Source of the DNA: Pseudomonas sp. B28(2017)
GTDB lineage: Bacteria; Pseudomonadota; Gammaproteobacteria; Pseudomonadales; Pseudomonadaceae
DNA: 64,000 bases
Assembly: GCF_002113025.1 (NCBI RefSeq)
Contig: NZ_NEJH01000002.1
Span: 891,466 to 955,465 of the forward strand
Direction: 5' to 3'
Position 1 is the first letter of the stretch, and every line of letters starts with the position of its first letter. The position numbers and the translations under genes were made by a program. Below, one piece after another: positions 38,115 to 47,418 of the stretch. Below the pieces are notes generated by a model. That model searched no databases and was not told the origin of the DNA. It saw only the letters and a list, made by a program, of their open reading frames with translations.

Positions 38115-39161
38115 ATGAGCAAGTGGATTAAAAGCATCGGTACGTCGTTGTTCCTGACCTTGCCACTGACCATGGCCGGCAGCGTTCAGGCCGCGGAAAA
38201 ACTCAACGTGGTGAGCTGGAGCGGTTACTTTTCGCCGGAAATTCTCAGCAAATTCCAGAAGCAGACCGGCATTGAAGTTACCGTCGATTCCTACGACTCC
38301 AACGAAACCCTGCTGGCCAAATTGAAACAGGGCGGTGCCGGTTACGACGTGGCGATCCCGTCCCACCAGTTCATTCCGATCCTGATCAAGGAAAAGCTGC
38401 TGGAGCGCTTCGACCCGGTCAACGAGCCCTACTATGCCGGCGTCGTCGACAACCTGAAAAAACCCACCTGGGACCCGGAAGGCGCCTATTCCGTGCCGTT
38501 CATCTGGGGCACCACCAGCGTGGTGCTCAACACAGAGCGCTACAAGGGCCCTGCCGACAGCCTCAAGGTGCTTTACGAGCCACCGGCCGAGCTGCAAGGG
38601 CGAATAAACATGTTCGACTCGGTCAGCGATGTGGTGGACATGGCCAGCCTGTACTTGAACATTCCGCTGTGCAGTGAAGATCCGAAGCAGATGCAGCAGA
38701 TTCTGACCCTGCTCAAGGCGCAGAAGCCGTTCGTCAAAACCTACAGTTCCAAGGCAGGCTCGATCCGCGAAAACCTGGCGTCCGGTGAGATCGACATGTC
38801 GACCTTCTGGGGTGGTTCGTCGATGCGCGCCCGGGAAATGAAACCGAGCCTGAACTACCTGTACCCGAAAGAAGGCGTACTGGCCTGGGTCGACAACATG
38901 GTCATCCCGACCGGGAGCAAGAACCCGGCGAATGCCAAGGCATTCATCGCGTTCCTCAGTCAGCCTGAAAACGCGGCGATGACCCAGAACTTCCTCAAGC
39001 ACCAGAGCCCGATCAAGGGGGTGGAGCCGTTCCTCGACGCGGGCCTCAAGGATGCGCCGGAACTGCACATTCCCGATGGCACTCCGGTGGTGTTCAGCAA
39101 GACCTGCGGCGAAGGCGCGATCCGCCTGGCCGACCGTCTCTGGACCAACCTGATGCGTTGA
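38115..39161 (+). CDS. Periplasmic solute-binding protein, PotD/PotF-like
   Basis: This 348-residue secreted protein has a signal peptide (MSKWIKSIGTSLFLTLPLTM, cut near GSVQA). The mature part reads LNVVSWSGYFSPEILSKFQKQTG, typical of spermidine/putrescine-type binding proteins. It delivers solute to the PotB/C-like channel. Ligand residues cannot be assigned from sequence alone. A terminator-like hairpin follows, which may lower expression of the amidase. Confidence 0.9.
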   Translation: MSKWIKSIGTSLFLTLPLTMAGSVQAAEKLNVVSWSGYFSPEILSKFQKQTGIEVTVDSYDSNETLLAKLKQGGAGYDVAIPSHQFIPILIKEKLLERFDPVNEPYYAGVVDNLKKPTWDPEGAYSVPFIWGTTSVVLNTERYKGPADSLKVLYEPPAELQGRINMFDSVSDVVDMASLYLNIPLCSEDPKQMQQILTLLKAQKPFVKTYSSKAGSIRENLASGEIDMSTFWGGSSMRAREMKPSLNYLYPKEGVLAWVDNMVIPTGSKNPANAKAFIAFLSQPENAAMTQNFLKHQSPIKGVEPFLDAGLKDAPELHIPDGTPVVFSKTCGEGAIRLADRLWTNLMR

Positions 39162-39168
39162 TCGCTAC

Positions 39169-39196
39169 CGCCCCGACGCAATGGCGGGGCGTTTTT
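39169..39196 (+). terminator. Hairpin with T-tail between binding protein and amidase
   Basis: CGCCCCG (39169-39175) pairs with CGGGGCG (39185-39191) followed by TTTTT. It would fully or partly separate the amidase gene from the importer genes. Confidence 0.7.
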
Positions 39197-39221
39197 CCAG
39201 CCGTCTGAAAGGCCGCTTGCA

Positions 39222-40682
39222 ATGAACTCTAATAACATCAGCGAACTGGTCCTGCTGCAGGCCCATGAGCTCGCCGAACGCATCCGCCTGCGCCAGGTTT
39301 CCTGCCGGGAAGTGATGCAGACTTATCTTGCCCATATCGAACGCTTCAATCCGCAGGTCAATGCACTGGTGAGCCTGCAAGCGCCGGAAGACCTGCTGGC
39401 CCAGGCGGATATCCGCGACGCGGAACTGGCCAGCGGCCAATACCGTGGCTGGATGCACGGCCTGCCCCATGCCATCAAGGACCTGTCCCTGACCCGTGGC
39501 ATCCGCACCACGCTGGGTTCGCCGCTGTACAAGGACTTCATCCCCGAGCGCGACGGCATCATGGTCGAGCGGATCAAGGCCGCCGGCGCGATCATCATCG
39601 GCAAGAGCAACACCCCGGAATTCGGCCTCGGCTCGCAAAGCTATAACCCGCTGTTCGGCGCGACCGGTTGCGCCTACGACCCAAGCAAGACCGCTGGTGG
39701 CAGCAGCGGCGGCGCGGCGGCAGCGCTGGCCATGCATCTGGTGCCGGTGGCCGATGGCAGCGACATGATGGGCTCGCTGCGCAACCCGGCCGCGTTCAAC
39801 AACATCTTCGGCTTCCGTCCGTCCCAGGGCCGCGTGCCCTTCGATGACAGTGCCGACCTGTTTATCGACCAGCTCGGCTACGAAGGCCCCATGGCGCGCA
39901 GCGTGCGCGATGCGGCGTTGCTGCTGTCGGTGCAGGCCGGGGCCGATGCGCGAGCGCCGCTGTCAATTGCCGAGTCCGGCAGTGCATTTGCGGCACCGCT
40001 GGAGCGGGACTTCAAAGGCACTCGCCTGGGCTGGCTCGGCGACTTCAACGGCTACCTGCCGATGGAAAAAGGCATCCTCTCGCTGTGCGAAAAGGCCTTT
40101 GCCGATTTCGAAAGCCTGGGTTGCCATGTCGAGCCCGTACGGCCGGAATTCGCGCCAGAGAAGCTCTGGAGCAGTTGGCGGACATTGCGTCACTGGATGG
40201 TTGCCGGCTCGTTGGGCGCGACCTATGCCGACCCGCAAAAGCGTGCACTGTTGAAACCGGAAGCCTGCTGGGAAGTCGAAAACGGCCTGAAACTCTCGGC
40301 CACTGACGTGTTTGCCGCGTCGGTGATGCGCAGTGACTGGTATCGGGCGATTTCCAGGCTGTTCGAAAAATACGACTACCTGCTGCTGCCGAGCGCCCAG
40401 GTATTCCCGTTCGATAAAACCCAACCCTGGCCCGCCTCCATCGAAGGCGTGAGCATGGACACCTATCACCGCTGGATGGAGGTAGTGATTCCCGGCACCC
40501 TGTCCGGCTGCCCGGTGGCTAACGTACAGGTCGGTTTCAACGCCAGCGGCCTGCCCATGGGCCTGCAAATCATCGGCAGACACCAGGCCGACTTCGCTGT
40601 CCTGCAACTGGCCCACGCGTACGAACAGGCCAGCCGCTGGTTCCAGCGCTGCCCTTCACCGCTGCTCAGAGGCCCGATTTAG
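39222..40682 (+). CDS. Amidase-signature hydrolase
   Basis: This 486-residue amidase has the Lys-cisSer-Ser triad at K86 (PHAIKDLSLT), S161 (GGSSGGAAAALA) and nucleophile S185 (DMMGSLRNPA). The spacing is standard for the family. It hydrolyses an amide bond, but the substrate is unknown. Its place next to a PotABCD-type importer under a LysR regulator suggests that the imported compound, or a product, carries an amide, for example an acylated amine or opine. Confidence 0.9.
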   Translation: MNSNNISELVLLQAHELAERIRLRQVSCREVMQTYLAHIERFNPQVNALVSLQAPEDLLAQADIRDAELASGQYRGWMHGLPHAIKDLSLTRGIRTTLGSPLYKDFIPERDGIMVERIKAAGAIIIGKSNTPEFGLGSQSYNPLFGATGCAYDPSKTAGGSSGGAAAALAMHLVPVADGSDMMGSLRNPAAFNNIFGFRPSQGRVPFDDSADLFIDQLGYEGPMARSVRDAALLLSVQAGADARAPLSIAESGSAFAAPLERDFKGTRLGWLGDFNGYLPMEKGILSLCEKAFADFESLGCHVEPVRPEFAPEKLWSSWRTLRHWMVAGSLGATYADPQKRALLKPEACWEVENGLKLSATDVFAASVMRSDWYRAISRLFEKYDYLLLPSAQVFPFDKTQPWPASIEGVSMDTYHRWMEVVIPGTLSGCPVANVQVGFNASGLPMGLQIIGRHQADFAVLQLAHAYEQASRWFQRCPSPLLRGPI

Positions 40683-40734
40683 ATAAAGAGTTGATAAACG
40701 GTTGAAAGCGCAGAGAAATATTTTAGATTTGTGC

Positions 40735-40763
40735 TTGACGCATCCCCGTTACCGGTGAATAAT
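40735..40763 (+). promoter_or_regulatory. Promoter of tRNA-Met
   Basis: TTGACG at 40735-40740 and AATAAT at 40758-40763 are 17 bp apart, with a GC-rich discriminator (GCGCGCC) before the tRNA at 40775. This is typical of stringently controlled stable-RNA promoters. Confidence 0.75.
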
Positions 40764-40774
40764 GCGCGCCACTT

Positions 40775-40851
40775 GGCTACATAGCTCAGTTGGTTAGAGC
40801 ATAGCATTCATAATGCTGGGGTCCGGGGTTCAAGTCCCTGTGTAGCCACCA
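40775..40851 (+). tRNA. tRNA-Met (anticodon CAT, elongator)
   Basis: Acceptor arms GGCTACA and TGTAGCC pair; the D arm, the anticodon CAT at 40809-40811 in loop TTCATAA, and an encoded CCA at 40849-40851 are all present. The acceptor sequence matches elongator tRNA-Met and not the initiator. It has its own promoter and terminator. Confidence 0.96.
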
Positions 40852-40857
40852 AGTACT

Positions 40858-40891
40858 AAAAACGGCTTACCGAAAGGTAGGCCGTTTTTTT
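40858..40891 (+). terminator. Intrinsic terminator after tRNA-Met
   Basis: AAAAACGGC-TTACC (from 40858) pairs with GGTA-GGCCGTTTTT around a GAAA tetraloop, ending in seven T. Confidence 0.9.
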
Positions 40892-40949
40892 ATGCCTTGA
40901 AAAAATACGCTGCGGTTGCAGGAAATCCTCAACCGCATGCGCGCGTCGA

Positions 40950-42059
40950 TCAGACACCAATGGTCGGCAATGCAGACAACGCCCGTTCCCAGATCTGCCA
41001 TGTGCGCAACCAGACCATCGCCTGCCAATCGCTATCCGCCGGATAGAACTGCTCCAGCAGATTCAACTTGATCCCGCGCCCCGTTGCGTCACTCGGGTTG
41101 CCATGCAAATGCAGCCAGTGGTCATCACGCAGATGCCGGTGAACATCTGGCCCCGGATAGGTCCCGCACTCGATGACGAAAGGCATCAGCCGTACCTGCG
41201 GCAACGCATCGATCAACGCCTGCGAGGTGTAGCCGGTGGCTGTCGCGGCCACGCCGGTTTCGCTGACAGTCTCGGCGCCGGTTTGCAGACTGTAGAGCCA
41301 CGGGCCGTAAATCGCCTGCGCATCCGGCAGCGCCGGATAGGCCGACTCGGTGATGGTCAGCAACATCGGATGACCGTACTCGCCCGCGCCGGTGTGCAAG
41401 TCGAAACACATGGCAACCTCGGCATGACTCACGTGCTTTTGCACGATCCGGTGCAACGTGCGGTTCGACCAGCTCGGCGCCAGCCCGCCGTAAAACAGGC
41501 CATCGGGATGAGCGTGCTGACCGCCCTCGACAATCGACATCACCGCCGGCCAGCCATGCAGGCGAATCTGCTCGTCGAGCAAGGCATCGGCACGCTCACG
41601 CTGCGGGCCGTGCAACTGCGGGCAGGCATATATTTCATGCAGGGCGTTGTACGCCTGGTTGTCTGGCAGCGGACGCTGAAAGTTCAGGTGATTGCGGTTC
41701 AGGTCGATGTTGTCTTCGTTGACCCGACGCAACCACGCCATGCCCCAAGGGTTGATGGCGTGGATCATGACCACGGCGACATCCGCTGGCAGGGAGCGTT
41801 TGCCCAACTCCTGCAGCCATTTGATCTGGCACCCCGAGCCATAGAAGCCTTCAACCCCATGGGTGCCGCTCAGCGCAATCAACAGGCGCTTGGCGCCCGG
41901 ATCACCCAATACCGCCACATCGGTACTCAGCGATTCGCCGAACGGTCCTTTGAGCGGGTGTGGATATTCCGTCAGCGTCGCGCCTGCCGTGGTTGCTGCG
42001 GCCAGGAACTGTTCACGCTGGGTGTGATAGCCGGGCTGGGTGGGGAACTCGGTTTGCAT
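40950..42059 (-). CDS. M14-type zinc peptidase (DUF2817)
   Basis: This 369-residue protein starts MQTEFPTQPGYHTQRE. The zinc-binding HGVEG motif (SGTHGVEGFYG) and INPWGMAWLRRVNEDNIDLNRNH fit the DUF2817 branch of M14 carboxypeptidases. A further CFDLHTGAGEYG holds the third zinc ligand, His. It probably cleaves a small peptide or N-acylated amino acid in the cytoplasm, as no signal peptide is seen. The upstream frame to 42122 is not family-like. It is divergent from the GGT gene. Confidence 0.85.
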   Translation of the reverse strand: MQTEFPTQPGYHTQREQFLAAATTAGATLTEYPHPLKGPFGESLSTDVAVLGDPGAKRLLIALSGTHGVEGFYGSGCQIKWLQELGKRSLPADVAVVMIHAINPWGMAWLRRVNEDNIDLNRNHLNFQRPLPDNQAYNALHEIYACPQLHGPQRERADALLDEQIRLHGWPAVMSIVEGGQHAHPDGLFYGGLAPSWSNRTLHRIVQKHVSHAEVAMCFDLHTGAGEYGHPMLLTITESAYPALPDAQAIYGPWLYSLQTGAETVSETGVAATATGYTSQALIDALPQVRLMPFVIECGTYPGPDVHRHLRDDHWLHLHGNPSDATGRGIKLNLLEQFYPADSDWQAMVWLRTWQIWERALSALPTIGV

Positions 42060-42225
42060 GTCTGCCTCTTGTTGATTTTCTGGACTGCCTGTTGGCAACG
42101 ACCCTACAGAAAATCCTGCCATTGATGAAGGACAAAAACGTCAGTCCTGCGGGACCTGGTTTGCGTCCCTTCCGGTCGGCCGATACAGTCCACTGTTCGT
42201 AGATCCAACGGACGGAGTGCCCCAC

Positions 42226-44058
42226 GTGTTTTCAGCCTTCCCTTTGCGCCGCTATCGCCTGCCAGCTCTGGTTCTACTGGCAAGTACCTTGACCCTGGCC
42301 GCGTGCCACAACGCTTCGGTGCCGACATTACCGCTCGCTCCGGAAAGCGCTTCCGGGTTCCGCACCGACCTGCGCACCCAGCACGCCGACAAATACATGG
42401 CAGCGGCGGCCAACCCGCTGGCAGCCGAAGCCGGGCGGGAAATGCTGCGCCGGGGCGGCTCGGCCATCGATGCCGCGATTGCGATGCAAGCCGTGCTGAC
42501 GCTGGTCGAACCACAGTCCTCGGGCATCGGCGGCGGCGCATTGATCGTACTCTGGGATGGCAAGGCCGTGCGCACCTACGACGGCCGTGAAACCGCCCCG
42601 TCCGGCGCTACCGAGAAGCTTTTCCTGCAAGCCAACGGGCAACCGATGGGGTTCACCCAGGCACAGATCGGTGGTCGCTCGGTAGGCACGCCGGGCGTAC
42701 TGCGCGCCCTCGAACTGGCCCATCAAAAACATGGGCGCCTGCCCTGGGCGCAGCTGTTTGAACCCGCCATCCAGCTCGCCGAGCAAGGCTTTGCCATTTC
42801 GCCACGCCTGCACCAGTTGATCGCCGCGGATTCGTCCATGCCGCGCTCACCGGAAATGATGGCGTACTTCCGTAATGCCGATGGCAGCCCGAAAGCCGTC
42901 GGCACAAACCTGAAGAACCCGGCGCTGGCCGCCGTGTTCAAACGCATCGCCCATGAAGGTCCCGATGCCCTGTACAAAGGCCCGGTCGCCGAGGAAATAG
43001 CGGCCAAAGTTCAAGGCCACGCCAACCCCGGCAGCCTGTCCCTGAGCGACCTCGCCCACTACCAGGCCAAGGAACGCGCACCACTGTGTACCGACTACAA
43101 GCGCTGGCAAGTTTGCGGCATGCCGCCACCGTCGTCAGGCGGAATCGCCGTGGCGCAGATTCTCGGCACGTTGCAAGCCCTGGAGACTCGCGACAAGCGC
43201 CTGGCGCTGGCACCGCTGAAACCGGTCAAGACCACGGCCCCAGCCGGCATCGAACCCGCCCCGCAAGCCGTGCACCTGATCTCGGAAGCCGAACGCCTGG
43301 CCTACGCCGACCGCGCACAGTACGTAGCCGATACCGACTTCGTGCACGTGCCGGTCAAGGGCCTGGTGGACTCGGCCTACCTCGCCAGCCGCGCCGCCCT
43401 GATCGGCGAACGCAGCATGGGCACGGCCAAGCCCGGCACCCCGCCGGGGATTCAGGTGGCCTACGCGCCGGACCGCTCGCCACTGCGGATTTCCACCTCG
43501 CAAGTGGTGGCCGTCGATGACGCAGGCGGCGCCGTGTCGATGACCACCACCATCGAGTCGGCGTTTGGCTCCCACATCATGGTTCAGGGATTCATGCTCA
43601 ACAACGAGATGACCGACTTCTCGTTCATTCCCGAGGAGAACGGGCAGAAAGTCGCCAACCGCGTCGAACCCGGCAAACGCCCGCGCTCATCCATGGCCCC
43701 AACCCTGATCTTCGACCGCCAGAGCGGCGAATTCCTCGCCACTGTCGGCTCCCCCGGTGGCTCGCAAATCATCGAATACGTCGCCAAATCCACCATCGGC
43801 CTGCTCGACTGGAGCCTCGACGCGCAAGCCGCCATCAACCTGCCCAACTTCGGCAGCCGCAACGGCCCGACCGAGCTGGAACAGGGACAGTTCAGCCCCA
43901 CGCTGATTCAGGCACTGAAAGACAAGGGCCATAGCGTGAGCGAAATCGACATGACCAGCGGCACCCAGGCGATTGTCCGGGTCAAGGACGCCCAGGGGAA
44001 AGCATCGCTGACGGGAGGCGCCGACCCGCGGCGTGAGGGACAAGCGTTGGGGGATTGA
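42226..44058 (+). CDS. ggt: Gamma-glutamyltransferase lipoprotein
   Basis: This 610-residue enzyme hydrolyses or transfers gamma-glutamyl groups, as from glutathione. It has a lipoprotein-like signal ending LTLAAC and family blocks IDAAIAMQAVLTLVEPQSSGIGGG and the C-terminal FMLNNEMTDFS. The precursor should self-cleave before the catalytic Thr, which I place at T424 in ISTSQVVAVD. The usual TTH reads T-S-Q here. The start is GTG at 42226 behind GGAG. An earlier GTG at 42217 is possible. Confidence 0.9.
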   Translation: MFSAFPLRRYRLPALVLLASTLTLAACHNASVPTLPLAPESASGFRTDLRTQHADKYMAAAANPLAAEAGREMLRRGGSAIDAAIAMQAVLTLVEPQSSGIGGGALIVLWDGKAVRTYDGRETAPSGATEKLFLQANGQPMGFTQAQIGGRSVGTPGVLRALELAHQKHGRLPWAQLFEPAIQLAEQGFAISPRLHQLIAADSSMPRSPEMMAYFRNADGSPKAVGTNLKNPALAAVFKRIAHEGPDALYKGPVAEEIAAKVQGHANPGSLSLSDLAHYQAKERAPLCTDYKRWQVCGMPPPSSGGIAVAQILGTLQALETRDKRLALAPLKPVKTTAPAGIEPAPQAVHLISEAERLAYADRAQYVADTDFVHVPVKGLVDSAYLASRAALIGERSMGTAKPGTPPGIQVAYAPDRSPLRISTSQVVAVDDAGGAVSMTTTIESAFGSHIMVQGFMLNNEMTDFSFIPEENGQKVANRVEPGKRPRSSMAPTLIFDRQSGEFLATVGSPGGSQIIEYVAKSTIGLLDWSLDAQAAINLPNFGSRNGPTELEQGQFSPTLIQALKDKGHSVSEIDMTSGTQAIVRVKDAQGKASLTGGADPRREGQALGD

Positions 44059-44075
44059 GTCGTACGCGGAACGAG

Positions 44076-44105
44076 AAAGGGCTTACCGGTGGGTAGGCCC
44101 TTTTG
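44076..44105. terminator. Bidirectional terminator between ggt and ddl
   Basis: AAAGGGC(T)TACC pairs with GGTA-GGCCCTTTT around 44076-44105, between convergent genes. Confidence 0.8.
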
Positions 44106-44135
44106 TTTACGAACAAGCGAAAATCAGCAGCGCAT

Positions 44136-45230
44136 TTATCGACTGATCTTCAACCCCTGCCGAACGTGGTGCTTCTCCAGCGCCAGCTCGATCAGTCGCG
44201 TCACCAGTTCGCTGTAGGTCATGCCGGTGGCCTGCCACAGTTTCGGGTACATGCTGATGCGGGTAAAGCCGGGCAGCGAGTTGATTTCGTTGATCAGTAC
44301 TTCGCCGTTGTCGGTCAGGAACACATCGACGCGGGCCAGGCCCGAGCAGCCCAGTACCTGGAACGCTTCGACGGCCAGGGCGCGAATGCGCTCGCTTGCC
44401 TCGACGCTGATATTGGCCGGCACCACCACTTCAGCCGCCTTGTCGTCGATGTATTTGCTGTCGTAGGAATAGAACCCGCTGTGCACCACGATCTCGCCGC
44501 AGCCACTGGCGATGGCCTCTTCATTGCCGAGCACCGCGCATTCAATCTCGCGGCCGCTGACGGCAGACTCGATCAACACCTTGGTATCGAAACTTAACGC
44601 CAGTTCCACCGCAGCGGTGTATTCGACCTCGTCGGTGACCTTGCTCACGCCCACGGATGAGCCCTGATTCGCCGGTTTGACGAACAGCGGCAAACCCAAC
44701 TTGCCCCGCACCTCCGCAAACCCGGTACGCGCCGCCGTGGCGCGGGTCAATGTCACGAACGGCGTCACGGCCAGGCCGGCATCGCGCAGCAGGCGCTTGC
44801 TGATGTCCTTGTCCATGCAGACGGCCGAGCCGAGTACATCGGAGCCGACAAACGGCAAATCGGCCATGCGCAGCAAGCCTTGCAGGCAACCATCTTCACC
44901 GAGAGTGCCGTGGACAATCGGGAAGATCACATCGACGTGGCCGAGCATTTCCTGGCTGGAAGTTTCCACCAGTTGCTGGCTGGCCTTACCCGGCACCACA
45001 GCCAGTTCGCGATTGGACTGGTTGAGGGCGATCAGCGCCGGATTTTCCTGATTCAGCAAAAAATTCGAAGGATCATTCAGGTGCCAGTGGCCTTGTTTGT
45101 CGATGCCGATCAGCACAGGTTCGAAGCGTGAACGATCCAGCGCATCGACGATGTTTTTCGCCGATTGCAGCGACACTTCGTGCTCTGCCGAGCGCCCGCC
45201 AAAGATTATCCCTACACGCAGTTTTCTCAT
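44136..45230 (-). CDS. ddlA: D-alanine-D-alanine ligase
   Basis: This 364-residue ATP-grasp enzyme joins two D-Ala for peptidoglycan. It starts [20 protein letters not shown] behind AAGAGG, the DdlA type of opening. ATP-grasp signatures [18 protein letters not shown] and [18 protein letters not shown] follow. It is longer than DdlB and lies outside the mur cluster, so it is probably the second ligase. It starts 47 bp after the flavin reductase gene on the same strand. Confidence 0.95.
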   Translation of the reverse strand: MRKLRVGIIFGGRSAEHEVSLQSAKNIVDALDRSRFEPVLIGIDKQGHWHLNDPSNFLLNQENPALIALNQSNRELAVVPGKASQQLVETSSQEMLGHVDVIFPIVHGTLGEDGCLQGLLRMADLPFVGSDVLGSAVCMDKDISKRLLRDAGLAVTPFVTLTRATAARTGFAEVRGKLGLPLFVKPANQGSSVGVSKVTDEVEYTAAVELALSFDTKVLIESAVSGREIECAVLGNEEAIASGCGEIVVHSGFYSYDSKYIDDKAAEVVVPANISVEASERIRALAVEAFQVLGCSGLARVDVFLTDNGEVLINEINSLPGFTRISMYPKLWQATGMTYSELVTRLIELALEKHHVRQGLKISR

Positions 45231-45277
45231 CGCCTGGCCTCTTGGTGAATGTGCTTGCAACTTGAATAGTCGAAACC

Positions 45278-45877
45278 TCACGCCTGCAAGGTCTTGCCGT
45301 CCACCGGATCACCAATGGTCAAGAAGTGCCCGCCGGCCACATGGTGCAAGGTGCGCAAGGCATCTTGCCCTTCGAAGTGCCAGCGGCCTTCGCTGAACAC
45401 GCGCTCGTCGGCCTGGGCGGCAATCACTTCGGCCAGGAACAGATCGTACTGCTGGTGATTGTTCGGCTCCGGCAACAGGCGACATTCCAGCCAGGCCACG
45501 CAGCCTTCAAGCATCGGCGCATCGACCGCCTGGCCGGCGAACGTCTGCAGGTCATAGGTTTCAAACTTGTCGCGCCCCTGGCCCTGGGTCAGCTCCAGGC
45601 CGGAGGTCGAACCGACGGTTTGCACAATATCGGCCTGGGCAGCACAAGGAACGTTCAGCACAAATGTGCCCGAGGCTTCCAGCAATTGGCGCGTCCAGGT
45701 GGACTTGTCCAGCACCACGGCAATTTTCGGCGGTTCGAAATCCAGCGGCATGGCCCAGGCCGCTGCCATGATATTGCGCTGACCACCGTGGGCTGCGCTG
45801 ACCAGCACGGTCGGGCCGTGATTGAGCAGACGATAAGCCTTGGGCAAGGGAACCGGGCGGCGGTGGGAAACGCTCAT
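45278..45877 (-). CDS. Flavin reductase-like FMN-binding protein
   Basis: This 199-residue protein starts [21 protein letters not shown] behind AGGAG. The split-barrel FMN-binding fold shows in [35 protein letters not shown]. It is typical of flavin reductases that supply reduced flavin or act alone on small molecules. The partner is unknown. It precedes ddlA on the same strand. Confidence 0.85.
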   Translation of the reverse strand: MSVSHRRPVPLPKAYRLLNHGPTVLVSAAHGGQRNIMAAAWAMPLDFEPPKIAVVLDKSTWTRQLLEASGTFVLNVPCAAQADIVQTVGSTSGLELTQGQGRDKFETYDLQTFAGQAVDAPMLEGCVAWLECRLLPEPNNHQQYDLFLAEVIAAQADERVFSEGRWHFEGQDALRTLHHVAGGHFLTIGDPVDGKTLQA

Positions 45878-45934
45878 GGACGTTTGCTCCTGAGGGAAAT
45901 GAGCCGATTGTAACGGGATAAAACGAGCTGAAAT

Positions 45935-45961
45935 GAAAAGATCGCCGATGGCGATCTTTTC
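45935..45961 (-). terminator. Intrinsic terminator after the PAS chemoreceptor gene
   Basis: A perfect 12-bp stem GAAAAGATCGCC/GGCGATCTTTTC with a 3-base loop lies downstream of the minus-strand chemoreceptor gene. Confidence 0.75.
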
Positions 45962-45984
45962 AAGCTTCGAGCTGAACGCTGGAC

Positions 45985-47301
45985 TCAACTCGCCAGCTGA
46001 TTGGCAAACTGCCCCACCGCATTGACCACTTTCTGCGCACCGTCCTGGATCTCGACAATCACCGTACCTGCTTCCGCCGCCAGCGCCAGGCCCTGTTCGG
46101 CCTGAAGCTTGCCATCGGCCATCAGCGCCACGGCGTTGCGCGCCATGTCCTGGTTCTGCCGCACCACGAGGACAATTTCGTCAGTGGCCTGGCTGGTCCG
46201 CGAAGCCAGTTGCCGGACTTCGTCCGCCACCACGGCGAAGCCCCGCCCCTGTTCGCCCGCACGCGCCGCTTCGATGGCCGCGTTGAGCGCCAGCAGATTG
46301 GTCTGCTCGGCGATGCCACTGATGGTCTTGACGATGGTCCCAATCACCAGCGACTGCTCGTTTAAGGCTTCGATGCCATCGCCGGCGGTTTGCATATGCC
46401 TGGCCAGGTCACGCATCACGTCCACGGCCTGGGTCACCACGGTGTTGCCGCGCTGGGCGCTTTGGTCGGTTTGCTGCGAGGTGCTGTAGGCGATGTTGGC
46501 CGCTTCAGCGACGGCTTGCTCCTGATTGACCTGATCGGTAATCACCGTGGCGAACTTCACCACTTTGTAGAGATTGTTGTTGGCATCGGTCACCGGGTTG
46601 TAGGACGCCTCCAGCCAGACCGTACGACCATGGCTGTCGACACGTTTGAAACGGTCGGCGACGTATTCACCCGTGTTCAAGCGACGCCAGAAGTTCTGGT
46701 ACTCGGCACTGTTGTACTCATCCGGCAGGCAAAAGGTGCGGTGATGCTTGCCCTTGATCTGCGCCAGACTGTAACCCATGACACTGAGAAAGCGGTCGTT
46801 GGCGGTCAGCACGTTGCCGTTTAGGTCGAATTCGATCACTGCCGTGGAGCGAACCAGTGCGCCGATCAGGTTCTCGTGTTCGCGGGAGGCCTCGATGGTG
46901 CGGGTCAGGTCGCTGGAGAAGATCGAAAAATGCCTGATCCGCCCATCTGCCGAGCGCACCGGTTGCAGGATCGACCGCAACCACGCTTCCTGGCCCGTAC
47001 CGCGCAACAGGCGCACAGCACCAGCAAAGTGCTCGCCACGGGTCAGCGCGTTCTTGAAACGCAGCTGGAATTCATCGGATTTGACGTGATCCGGGACGAA
47101 GTCGTCGATGTGTCGGCCGATCAGGTCAACACTCTTGTAGTGCATCTCGCCAAGGAAGTTCTGGTTGACCGACTGAACCCGCCCGTCGCTGTCGAGGGTC
47201 AGCACCAGCATCTCGCTTTCCAGACTTTCCTTCACTTGCTGGAGGCTGGAGAGTTCTTCACGAAGAGCCGACAGCTCCTGCTTCAAGCGTTTATTGAACA
47301 T
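45985..47301 (-). CDS. PAS-PAS chemoreceptor, BdlA-like
   Basis: This 438-residue soluble receptor has an N-terminal coiled region, two PAS domains (about residues 25-130 and 148-255) and an MCP signalling hairpin ([40 protein letters not shown]). There is no membrane segment. This is the layout of P. aeruginosa BdlA (417 residues), which promotes biofilm dispersal and binds redox or oxygen signals through PAS. No haem or FAD residues can be assigned here. It has its own terminator. Confidence 0.85.
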   Translation of the reverse strand: MFNKRLKQELSALREELSSLQQVKESLESEMLVLTLDSDGRVQSVNQNFLGEMHYKSVDLIGRHIDDFVPDHVKSDEFQLRFKNALTRGEHFAGAVRLLRGTGQEAWLRSILQPVRSADGRIRHFSIFSSDLTRTIEASREHENLIGALVRSTAVIEFDLNGNVLTANDRFLSVMGYSLAQIKGKHHRTFCLPDEYNSAEYQNFWRRLNTGEYVADRFKRVDSHGRTVWLEASYNPVTDANNNLYKVVKFATVITDQVNQEQAVAEAANIAYSTSQQTDQSAQRGNTVVTQAVDVMRDLARHMQTAGDGIEALNEQSLVIGTIVKTISGIAEQTNLLALNAAIEAARAGEQGRGFAVVADEVRQLASRTSQATDEIVLVVRQNQDMARNAVALMADGKLQAEQGLALAAEAGTVIVEIQDGAQKVVNAVGQFANQLAS

Positions 47302-47418
47302 GGAAAAGCACCGATGGACAGGGGTAGAAAGCGATATGCAGCCTAACCATCGGCCTTGGAAACATTTTCTTAAGCGTGCTTCAGGCTTGTCCTACAAAAA
47401 TTGTTACGACATGCCCGA

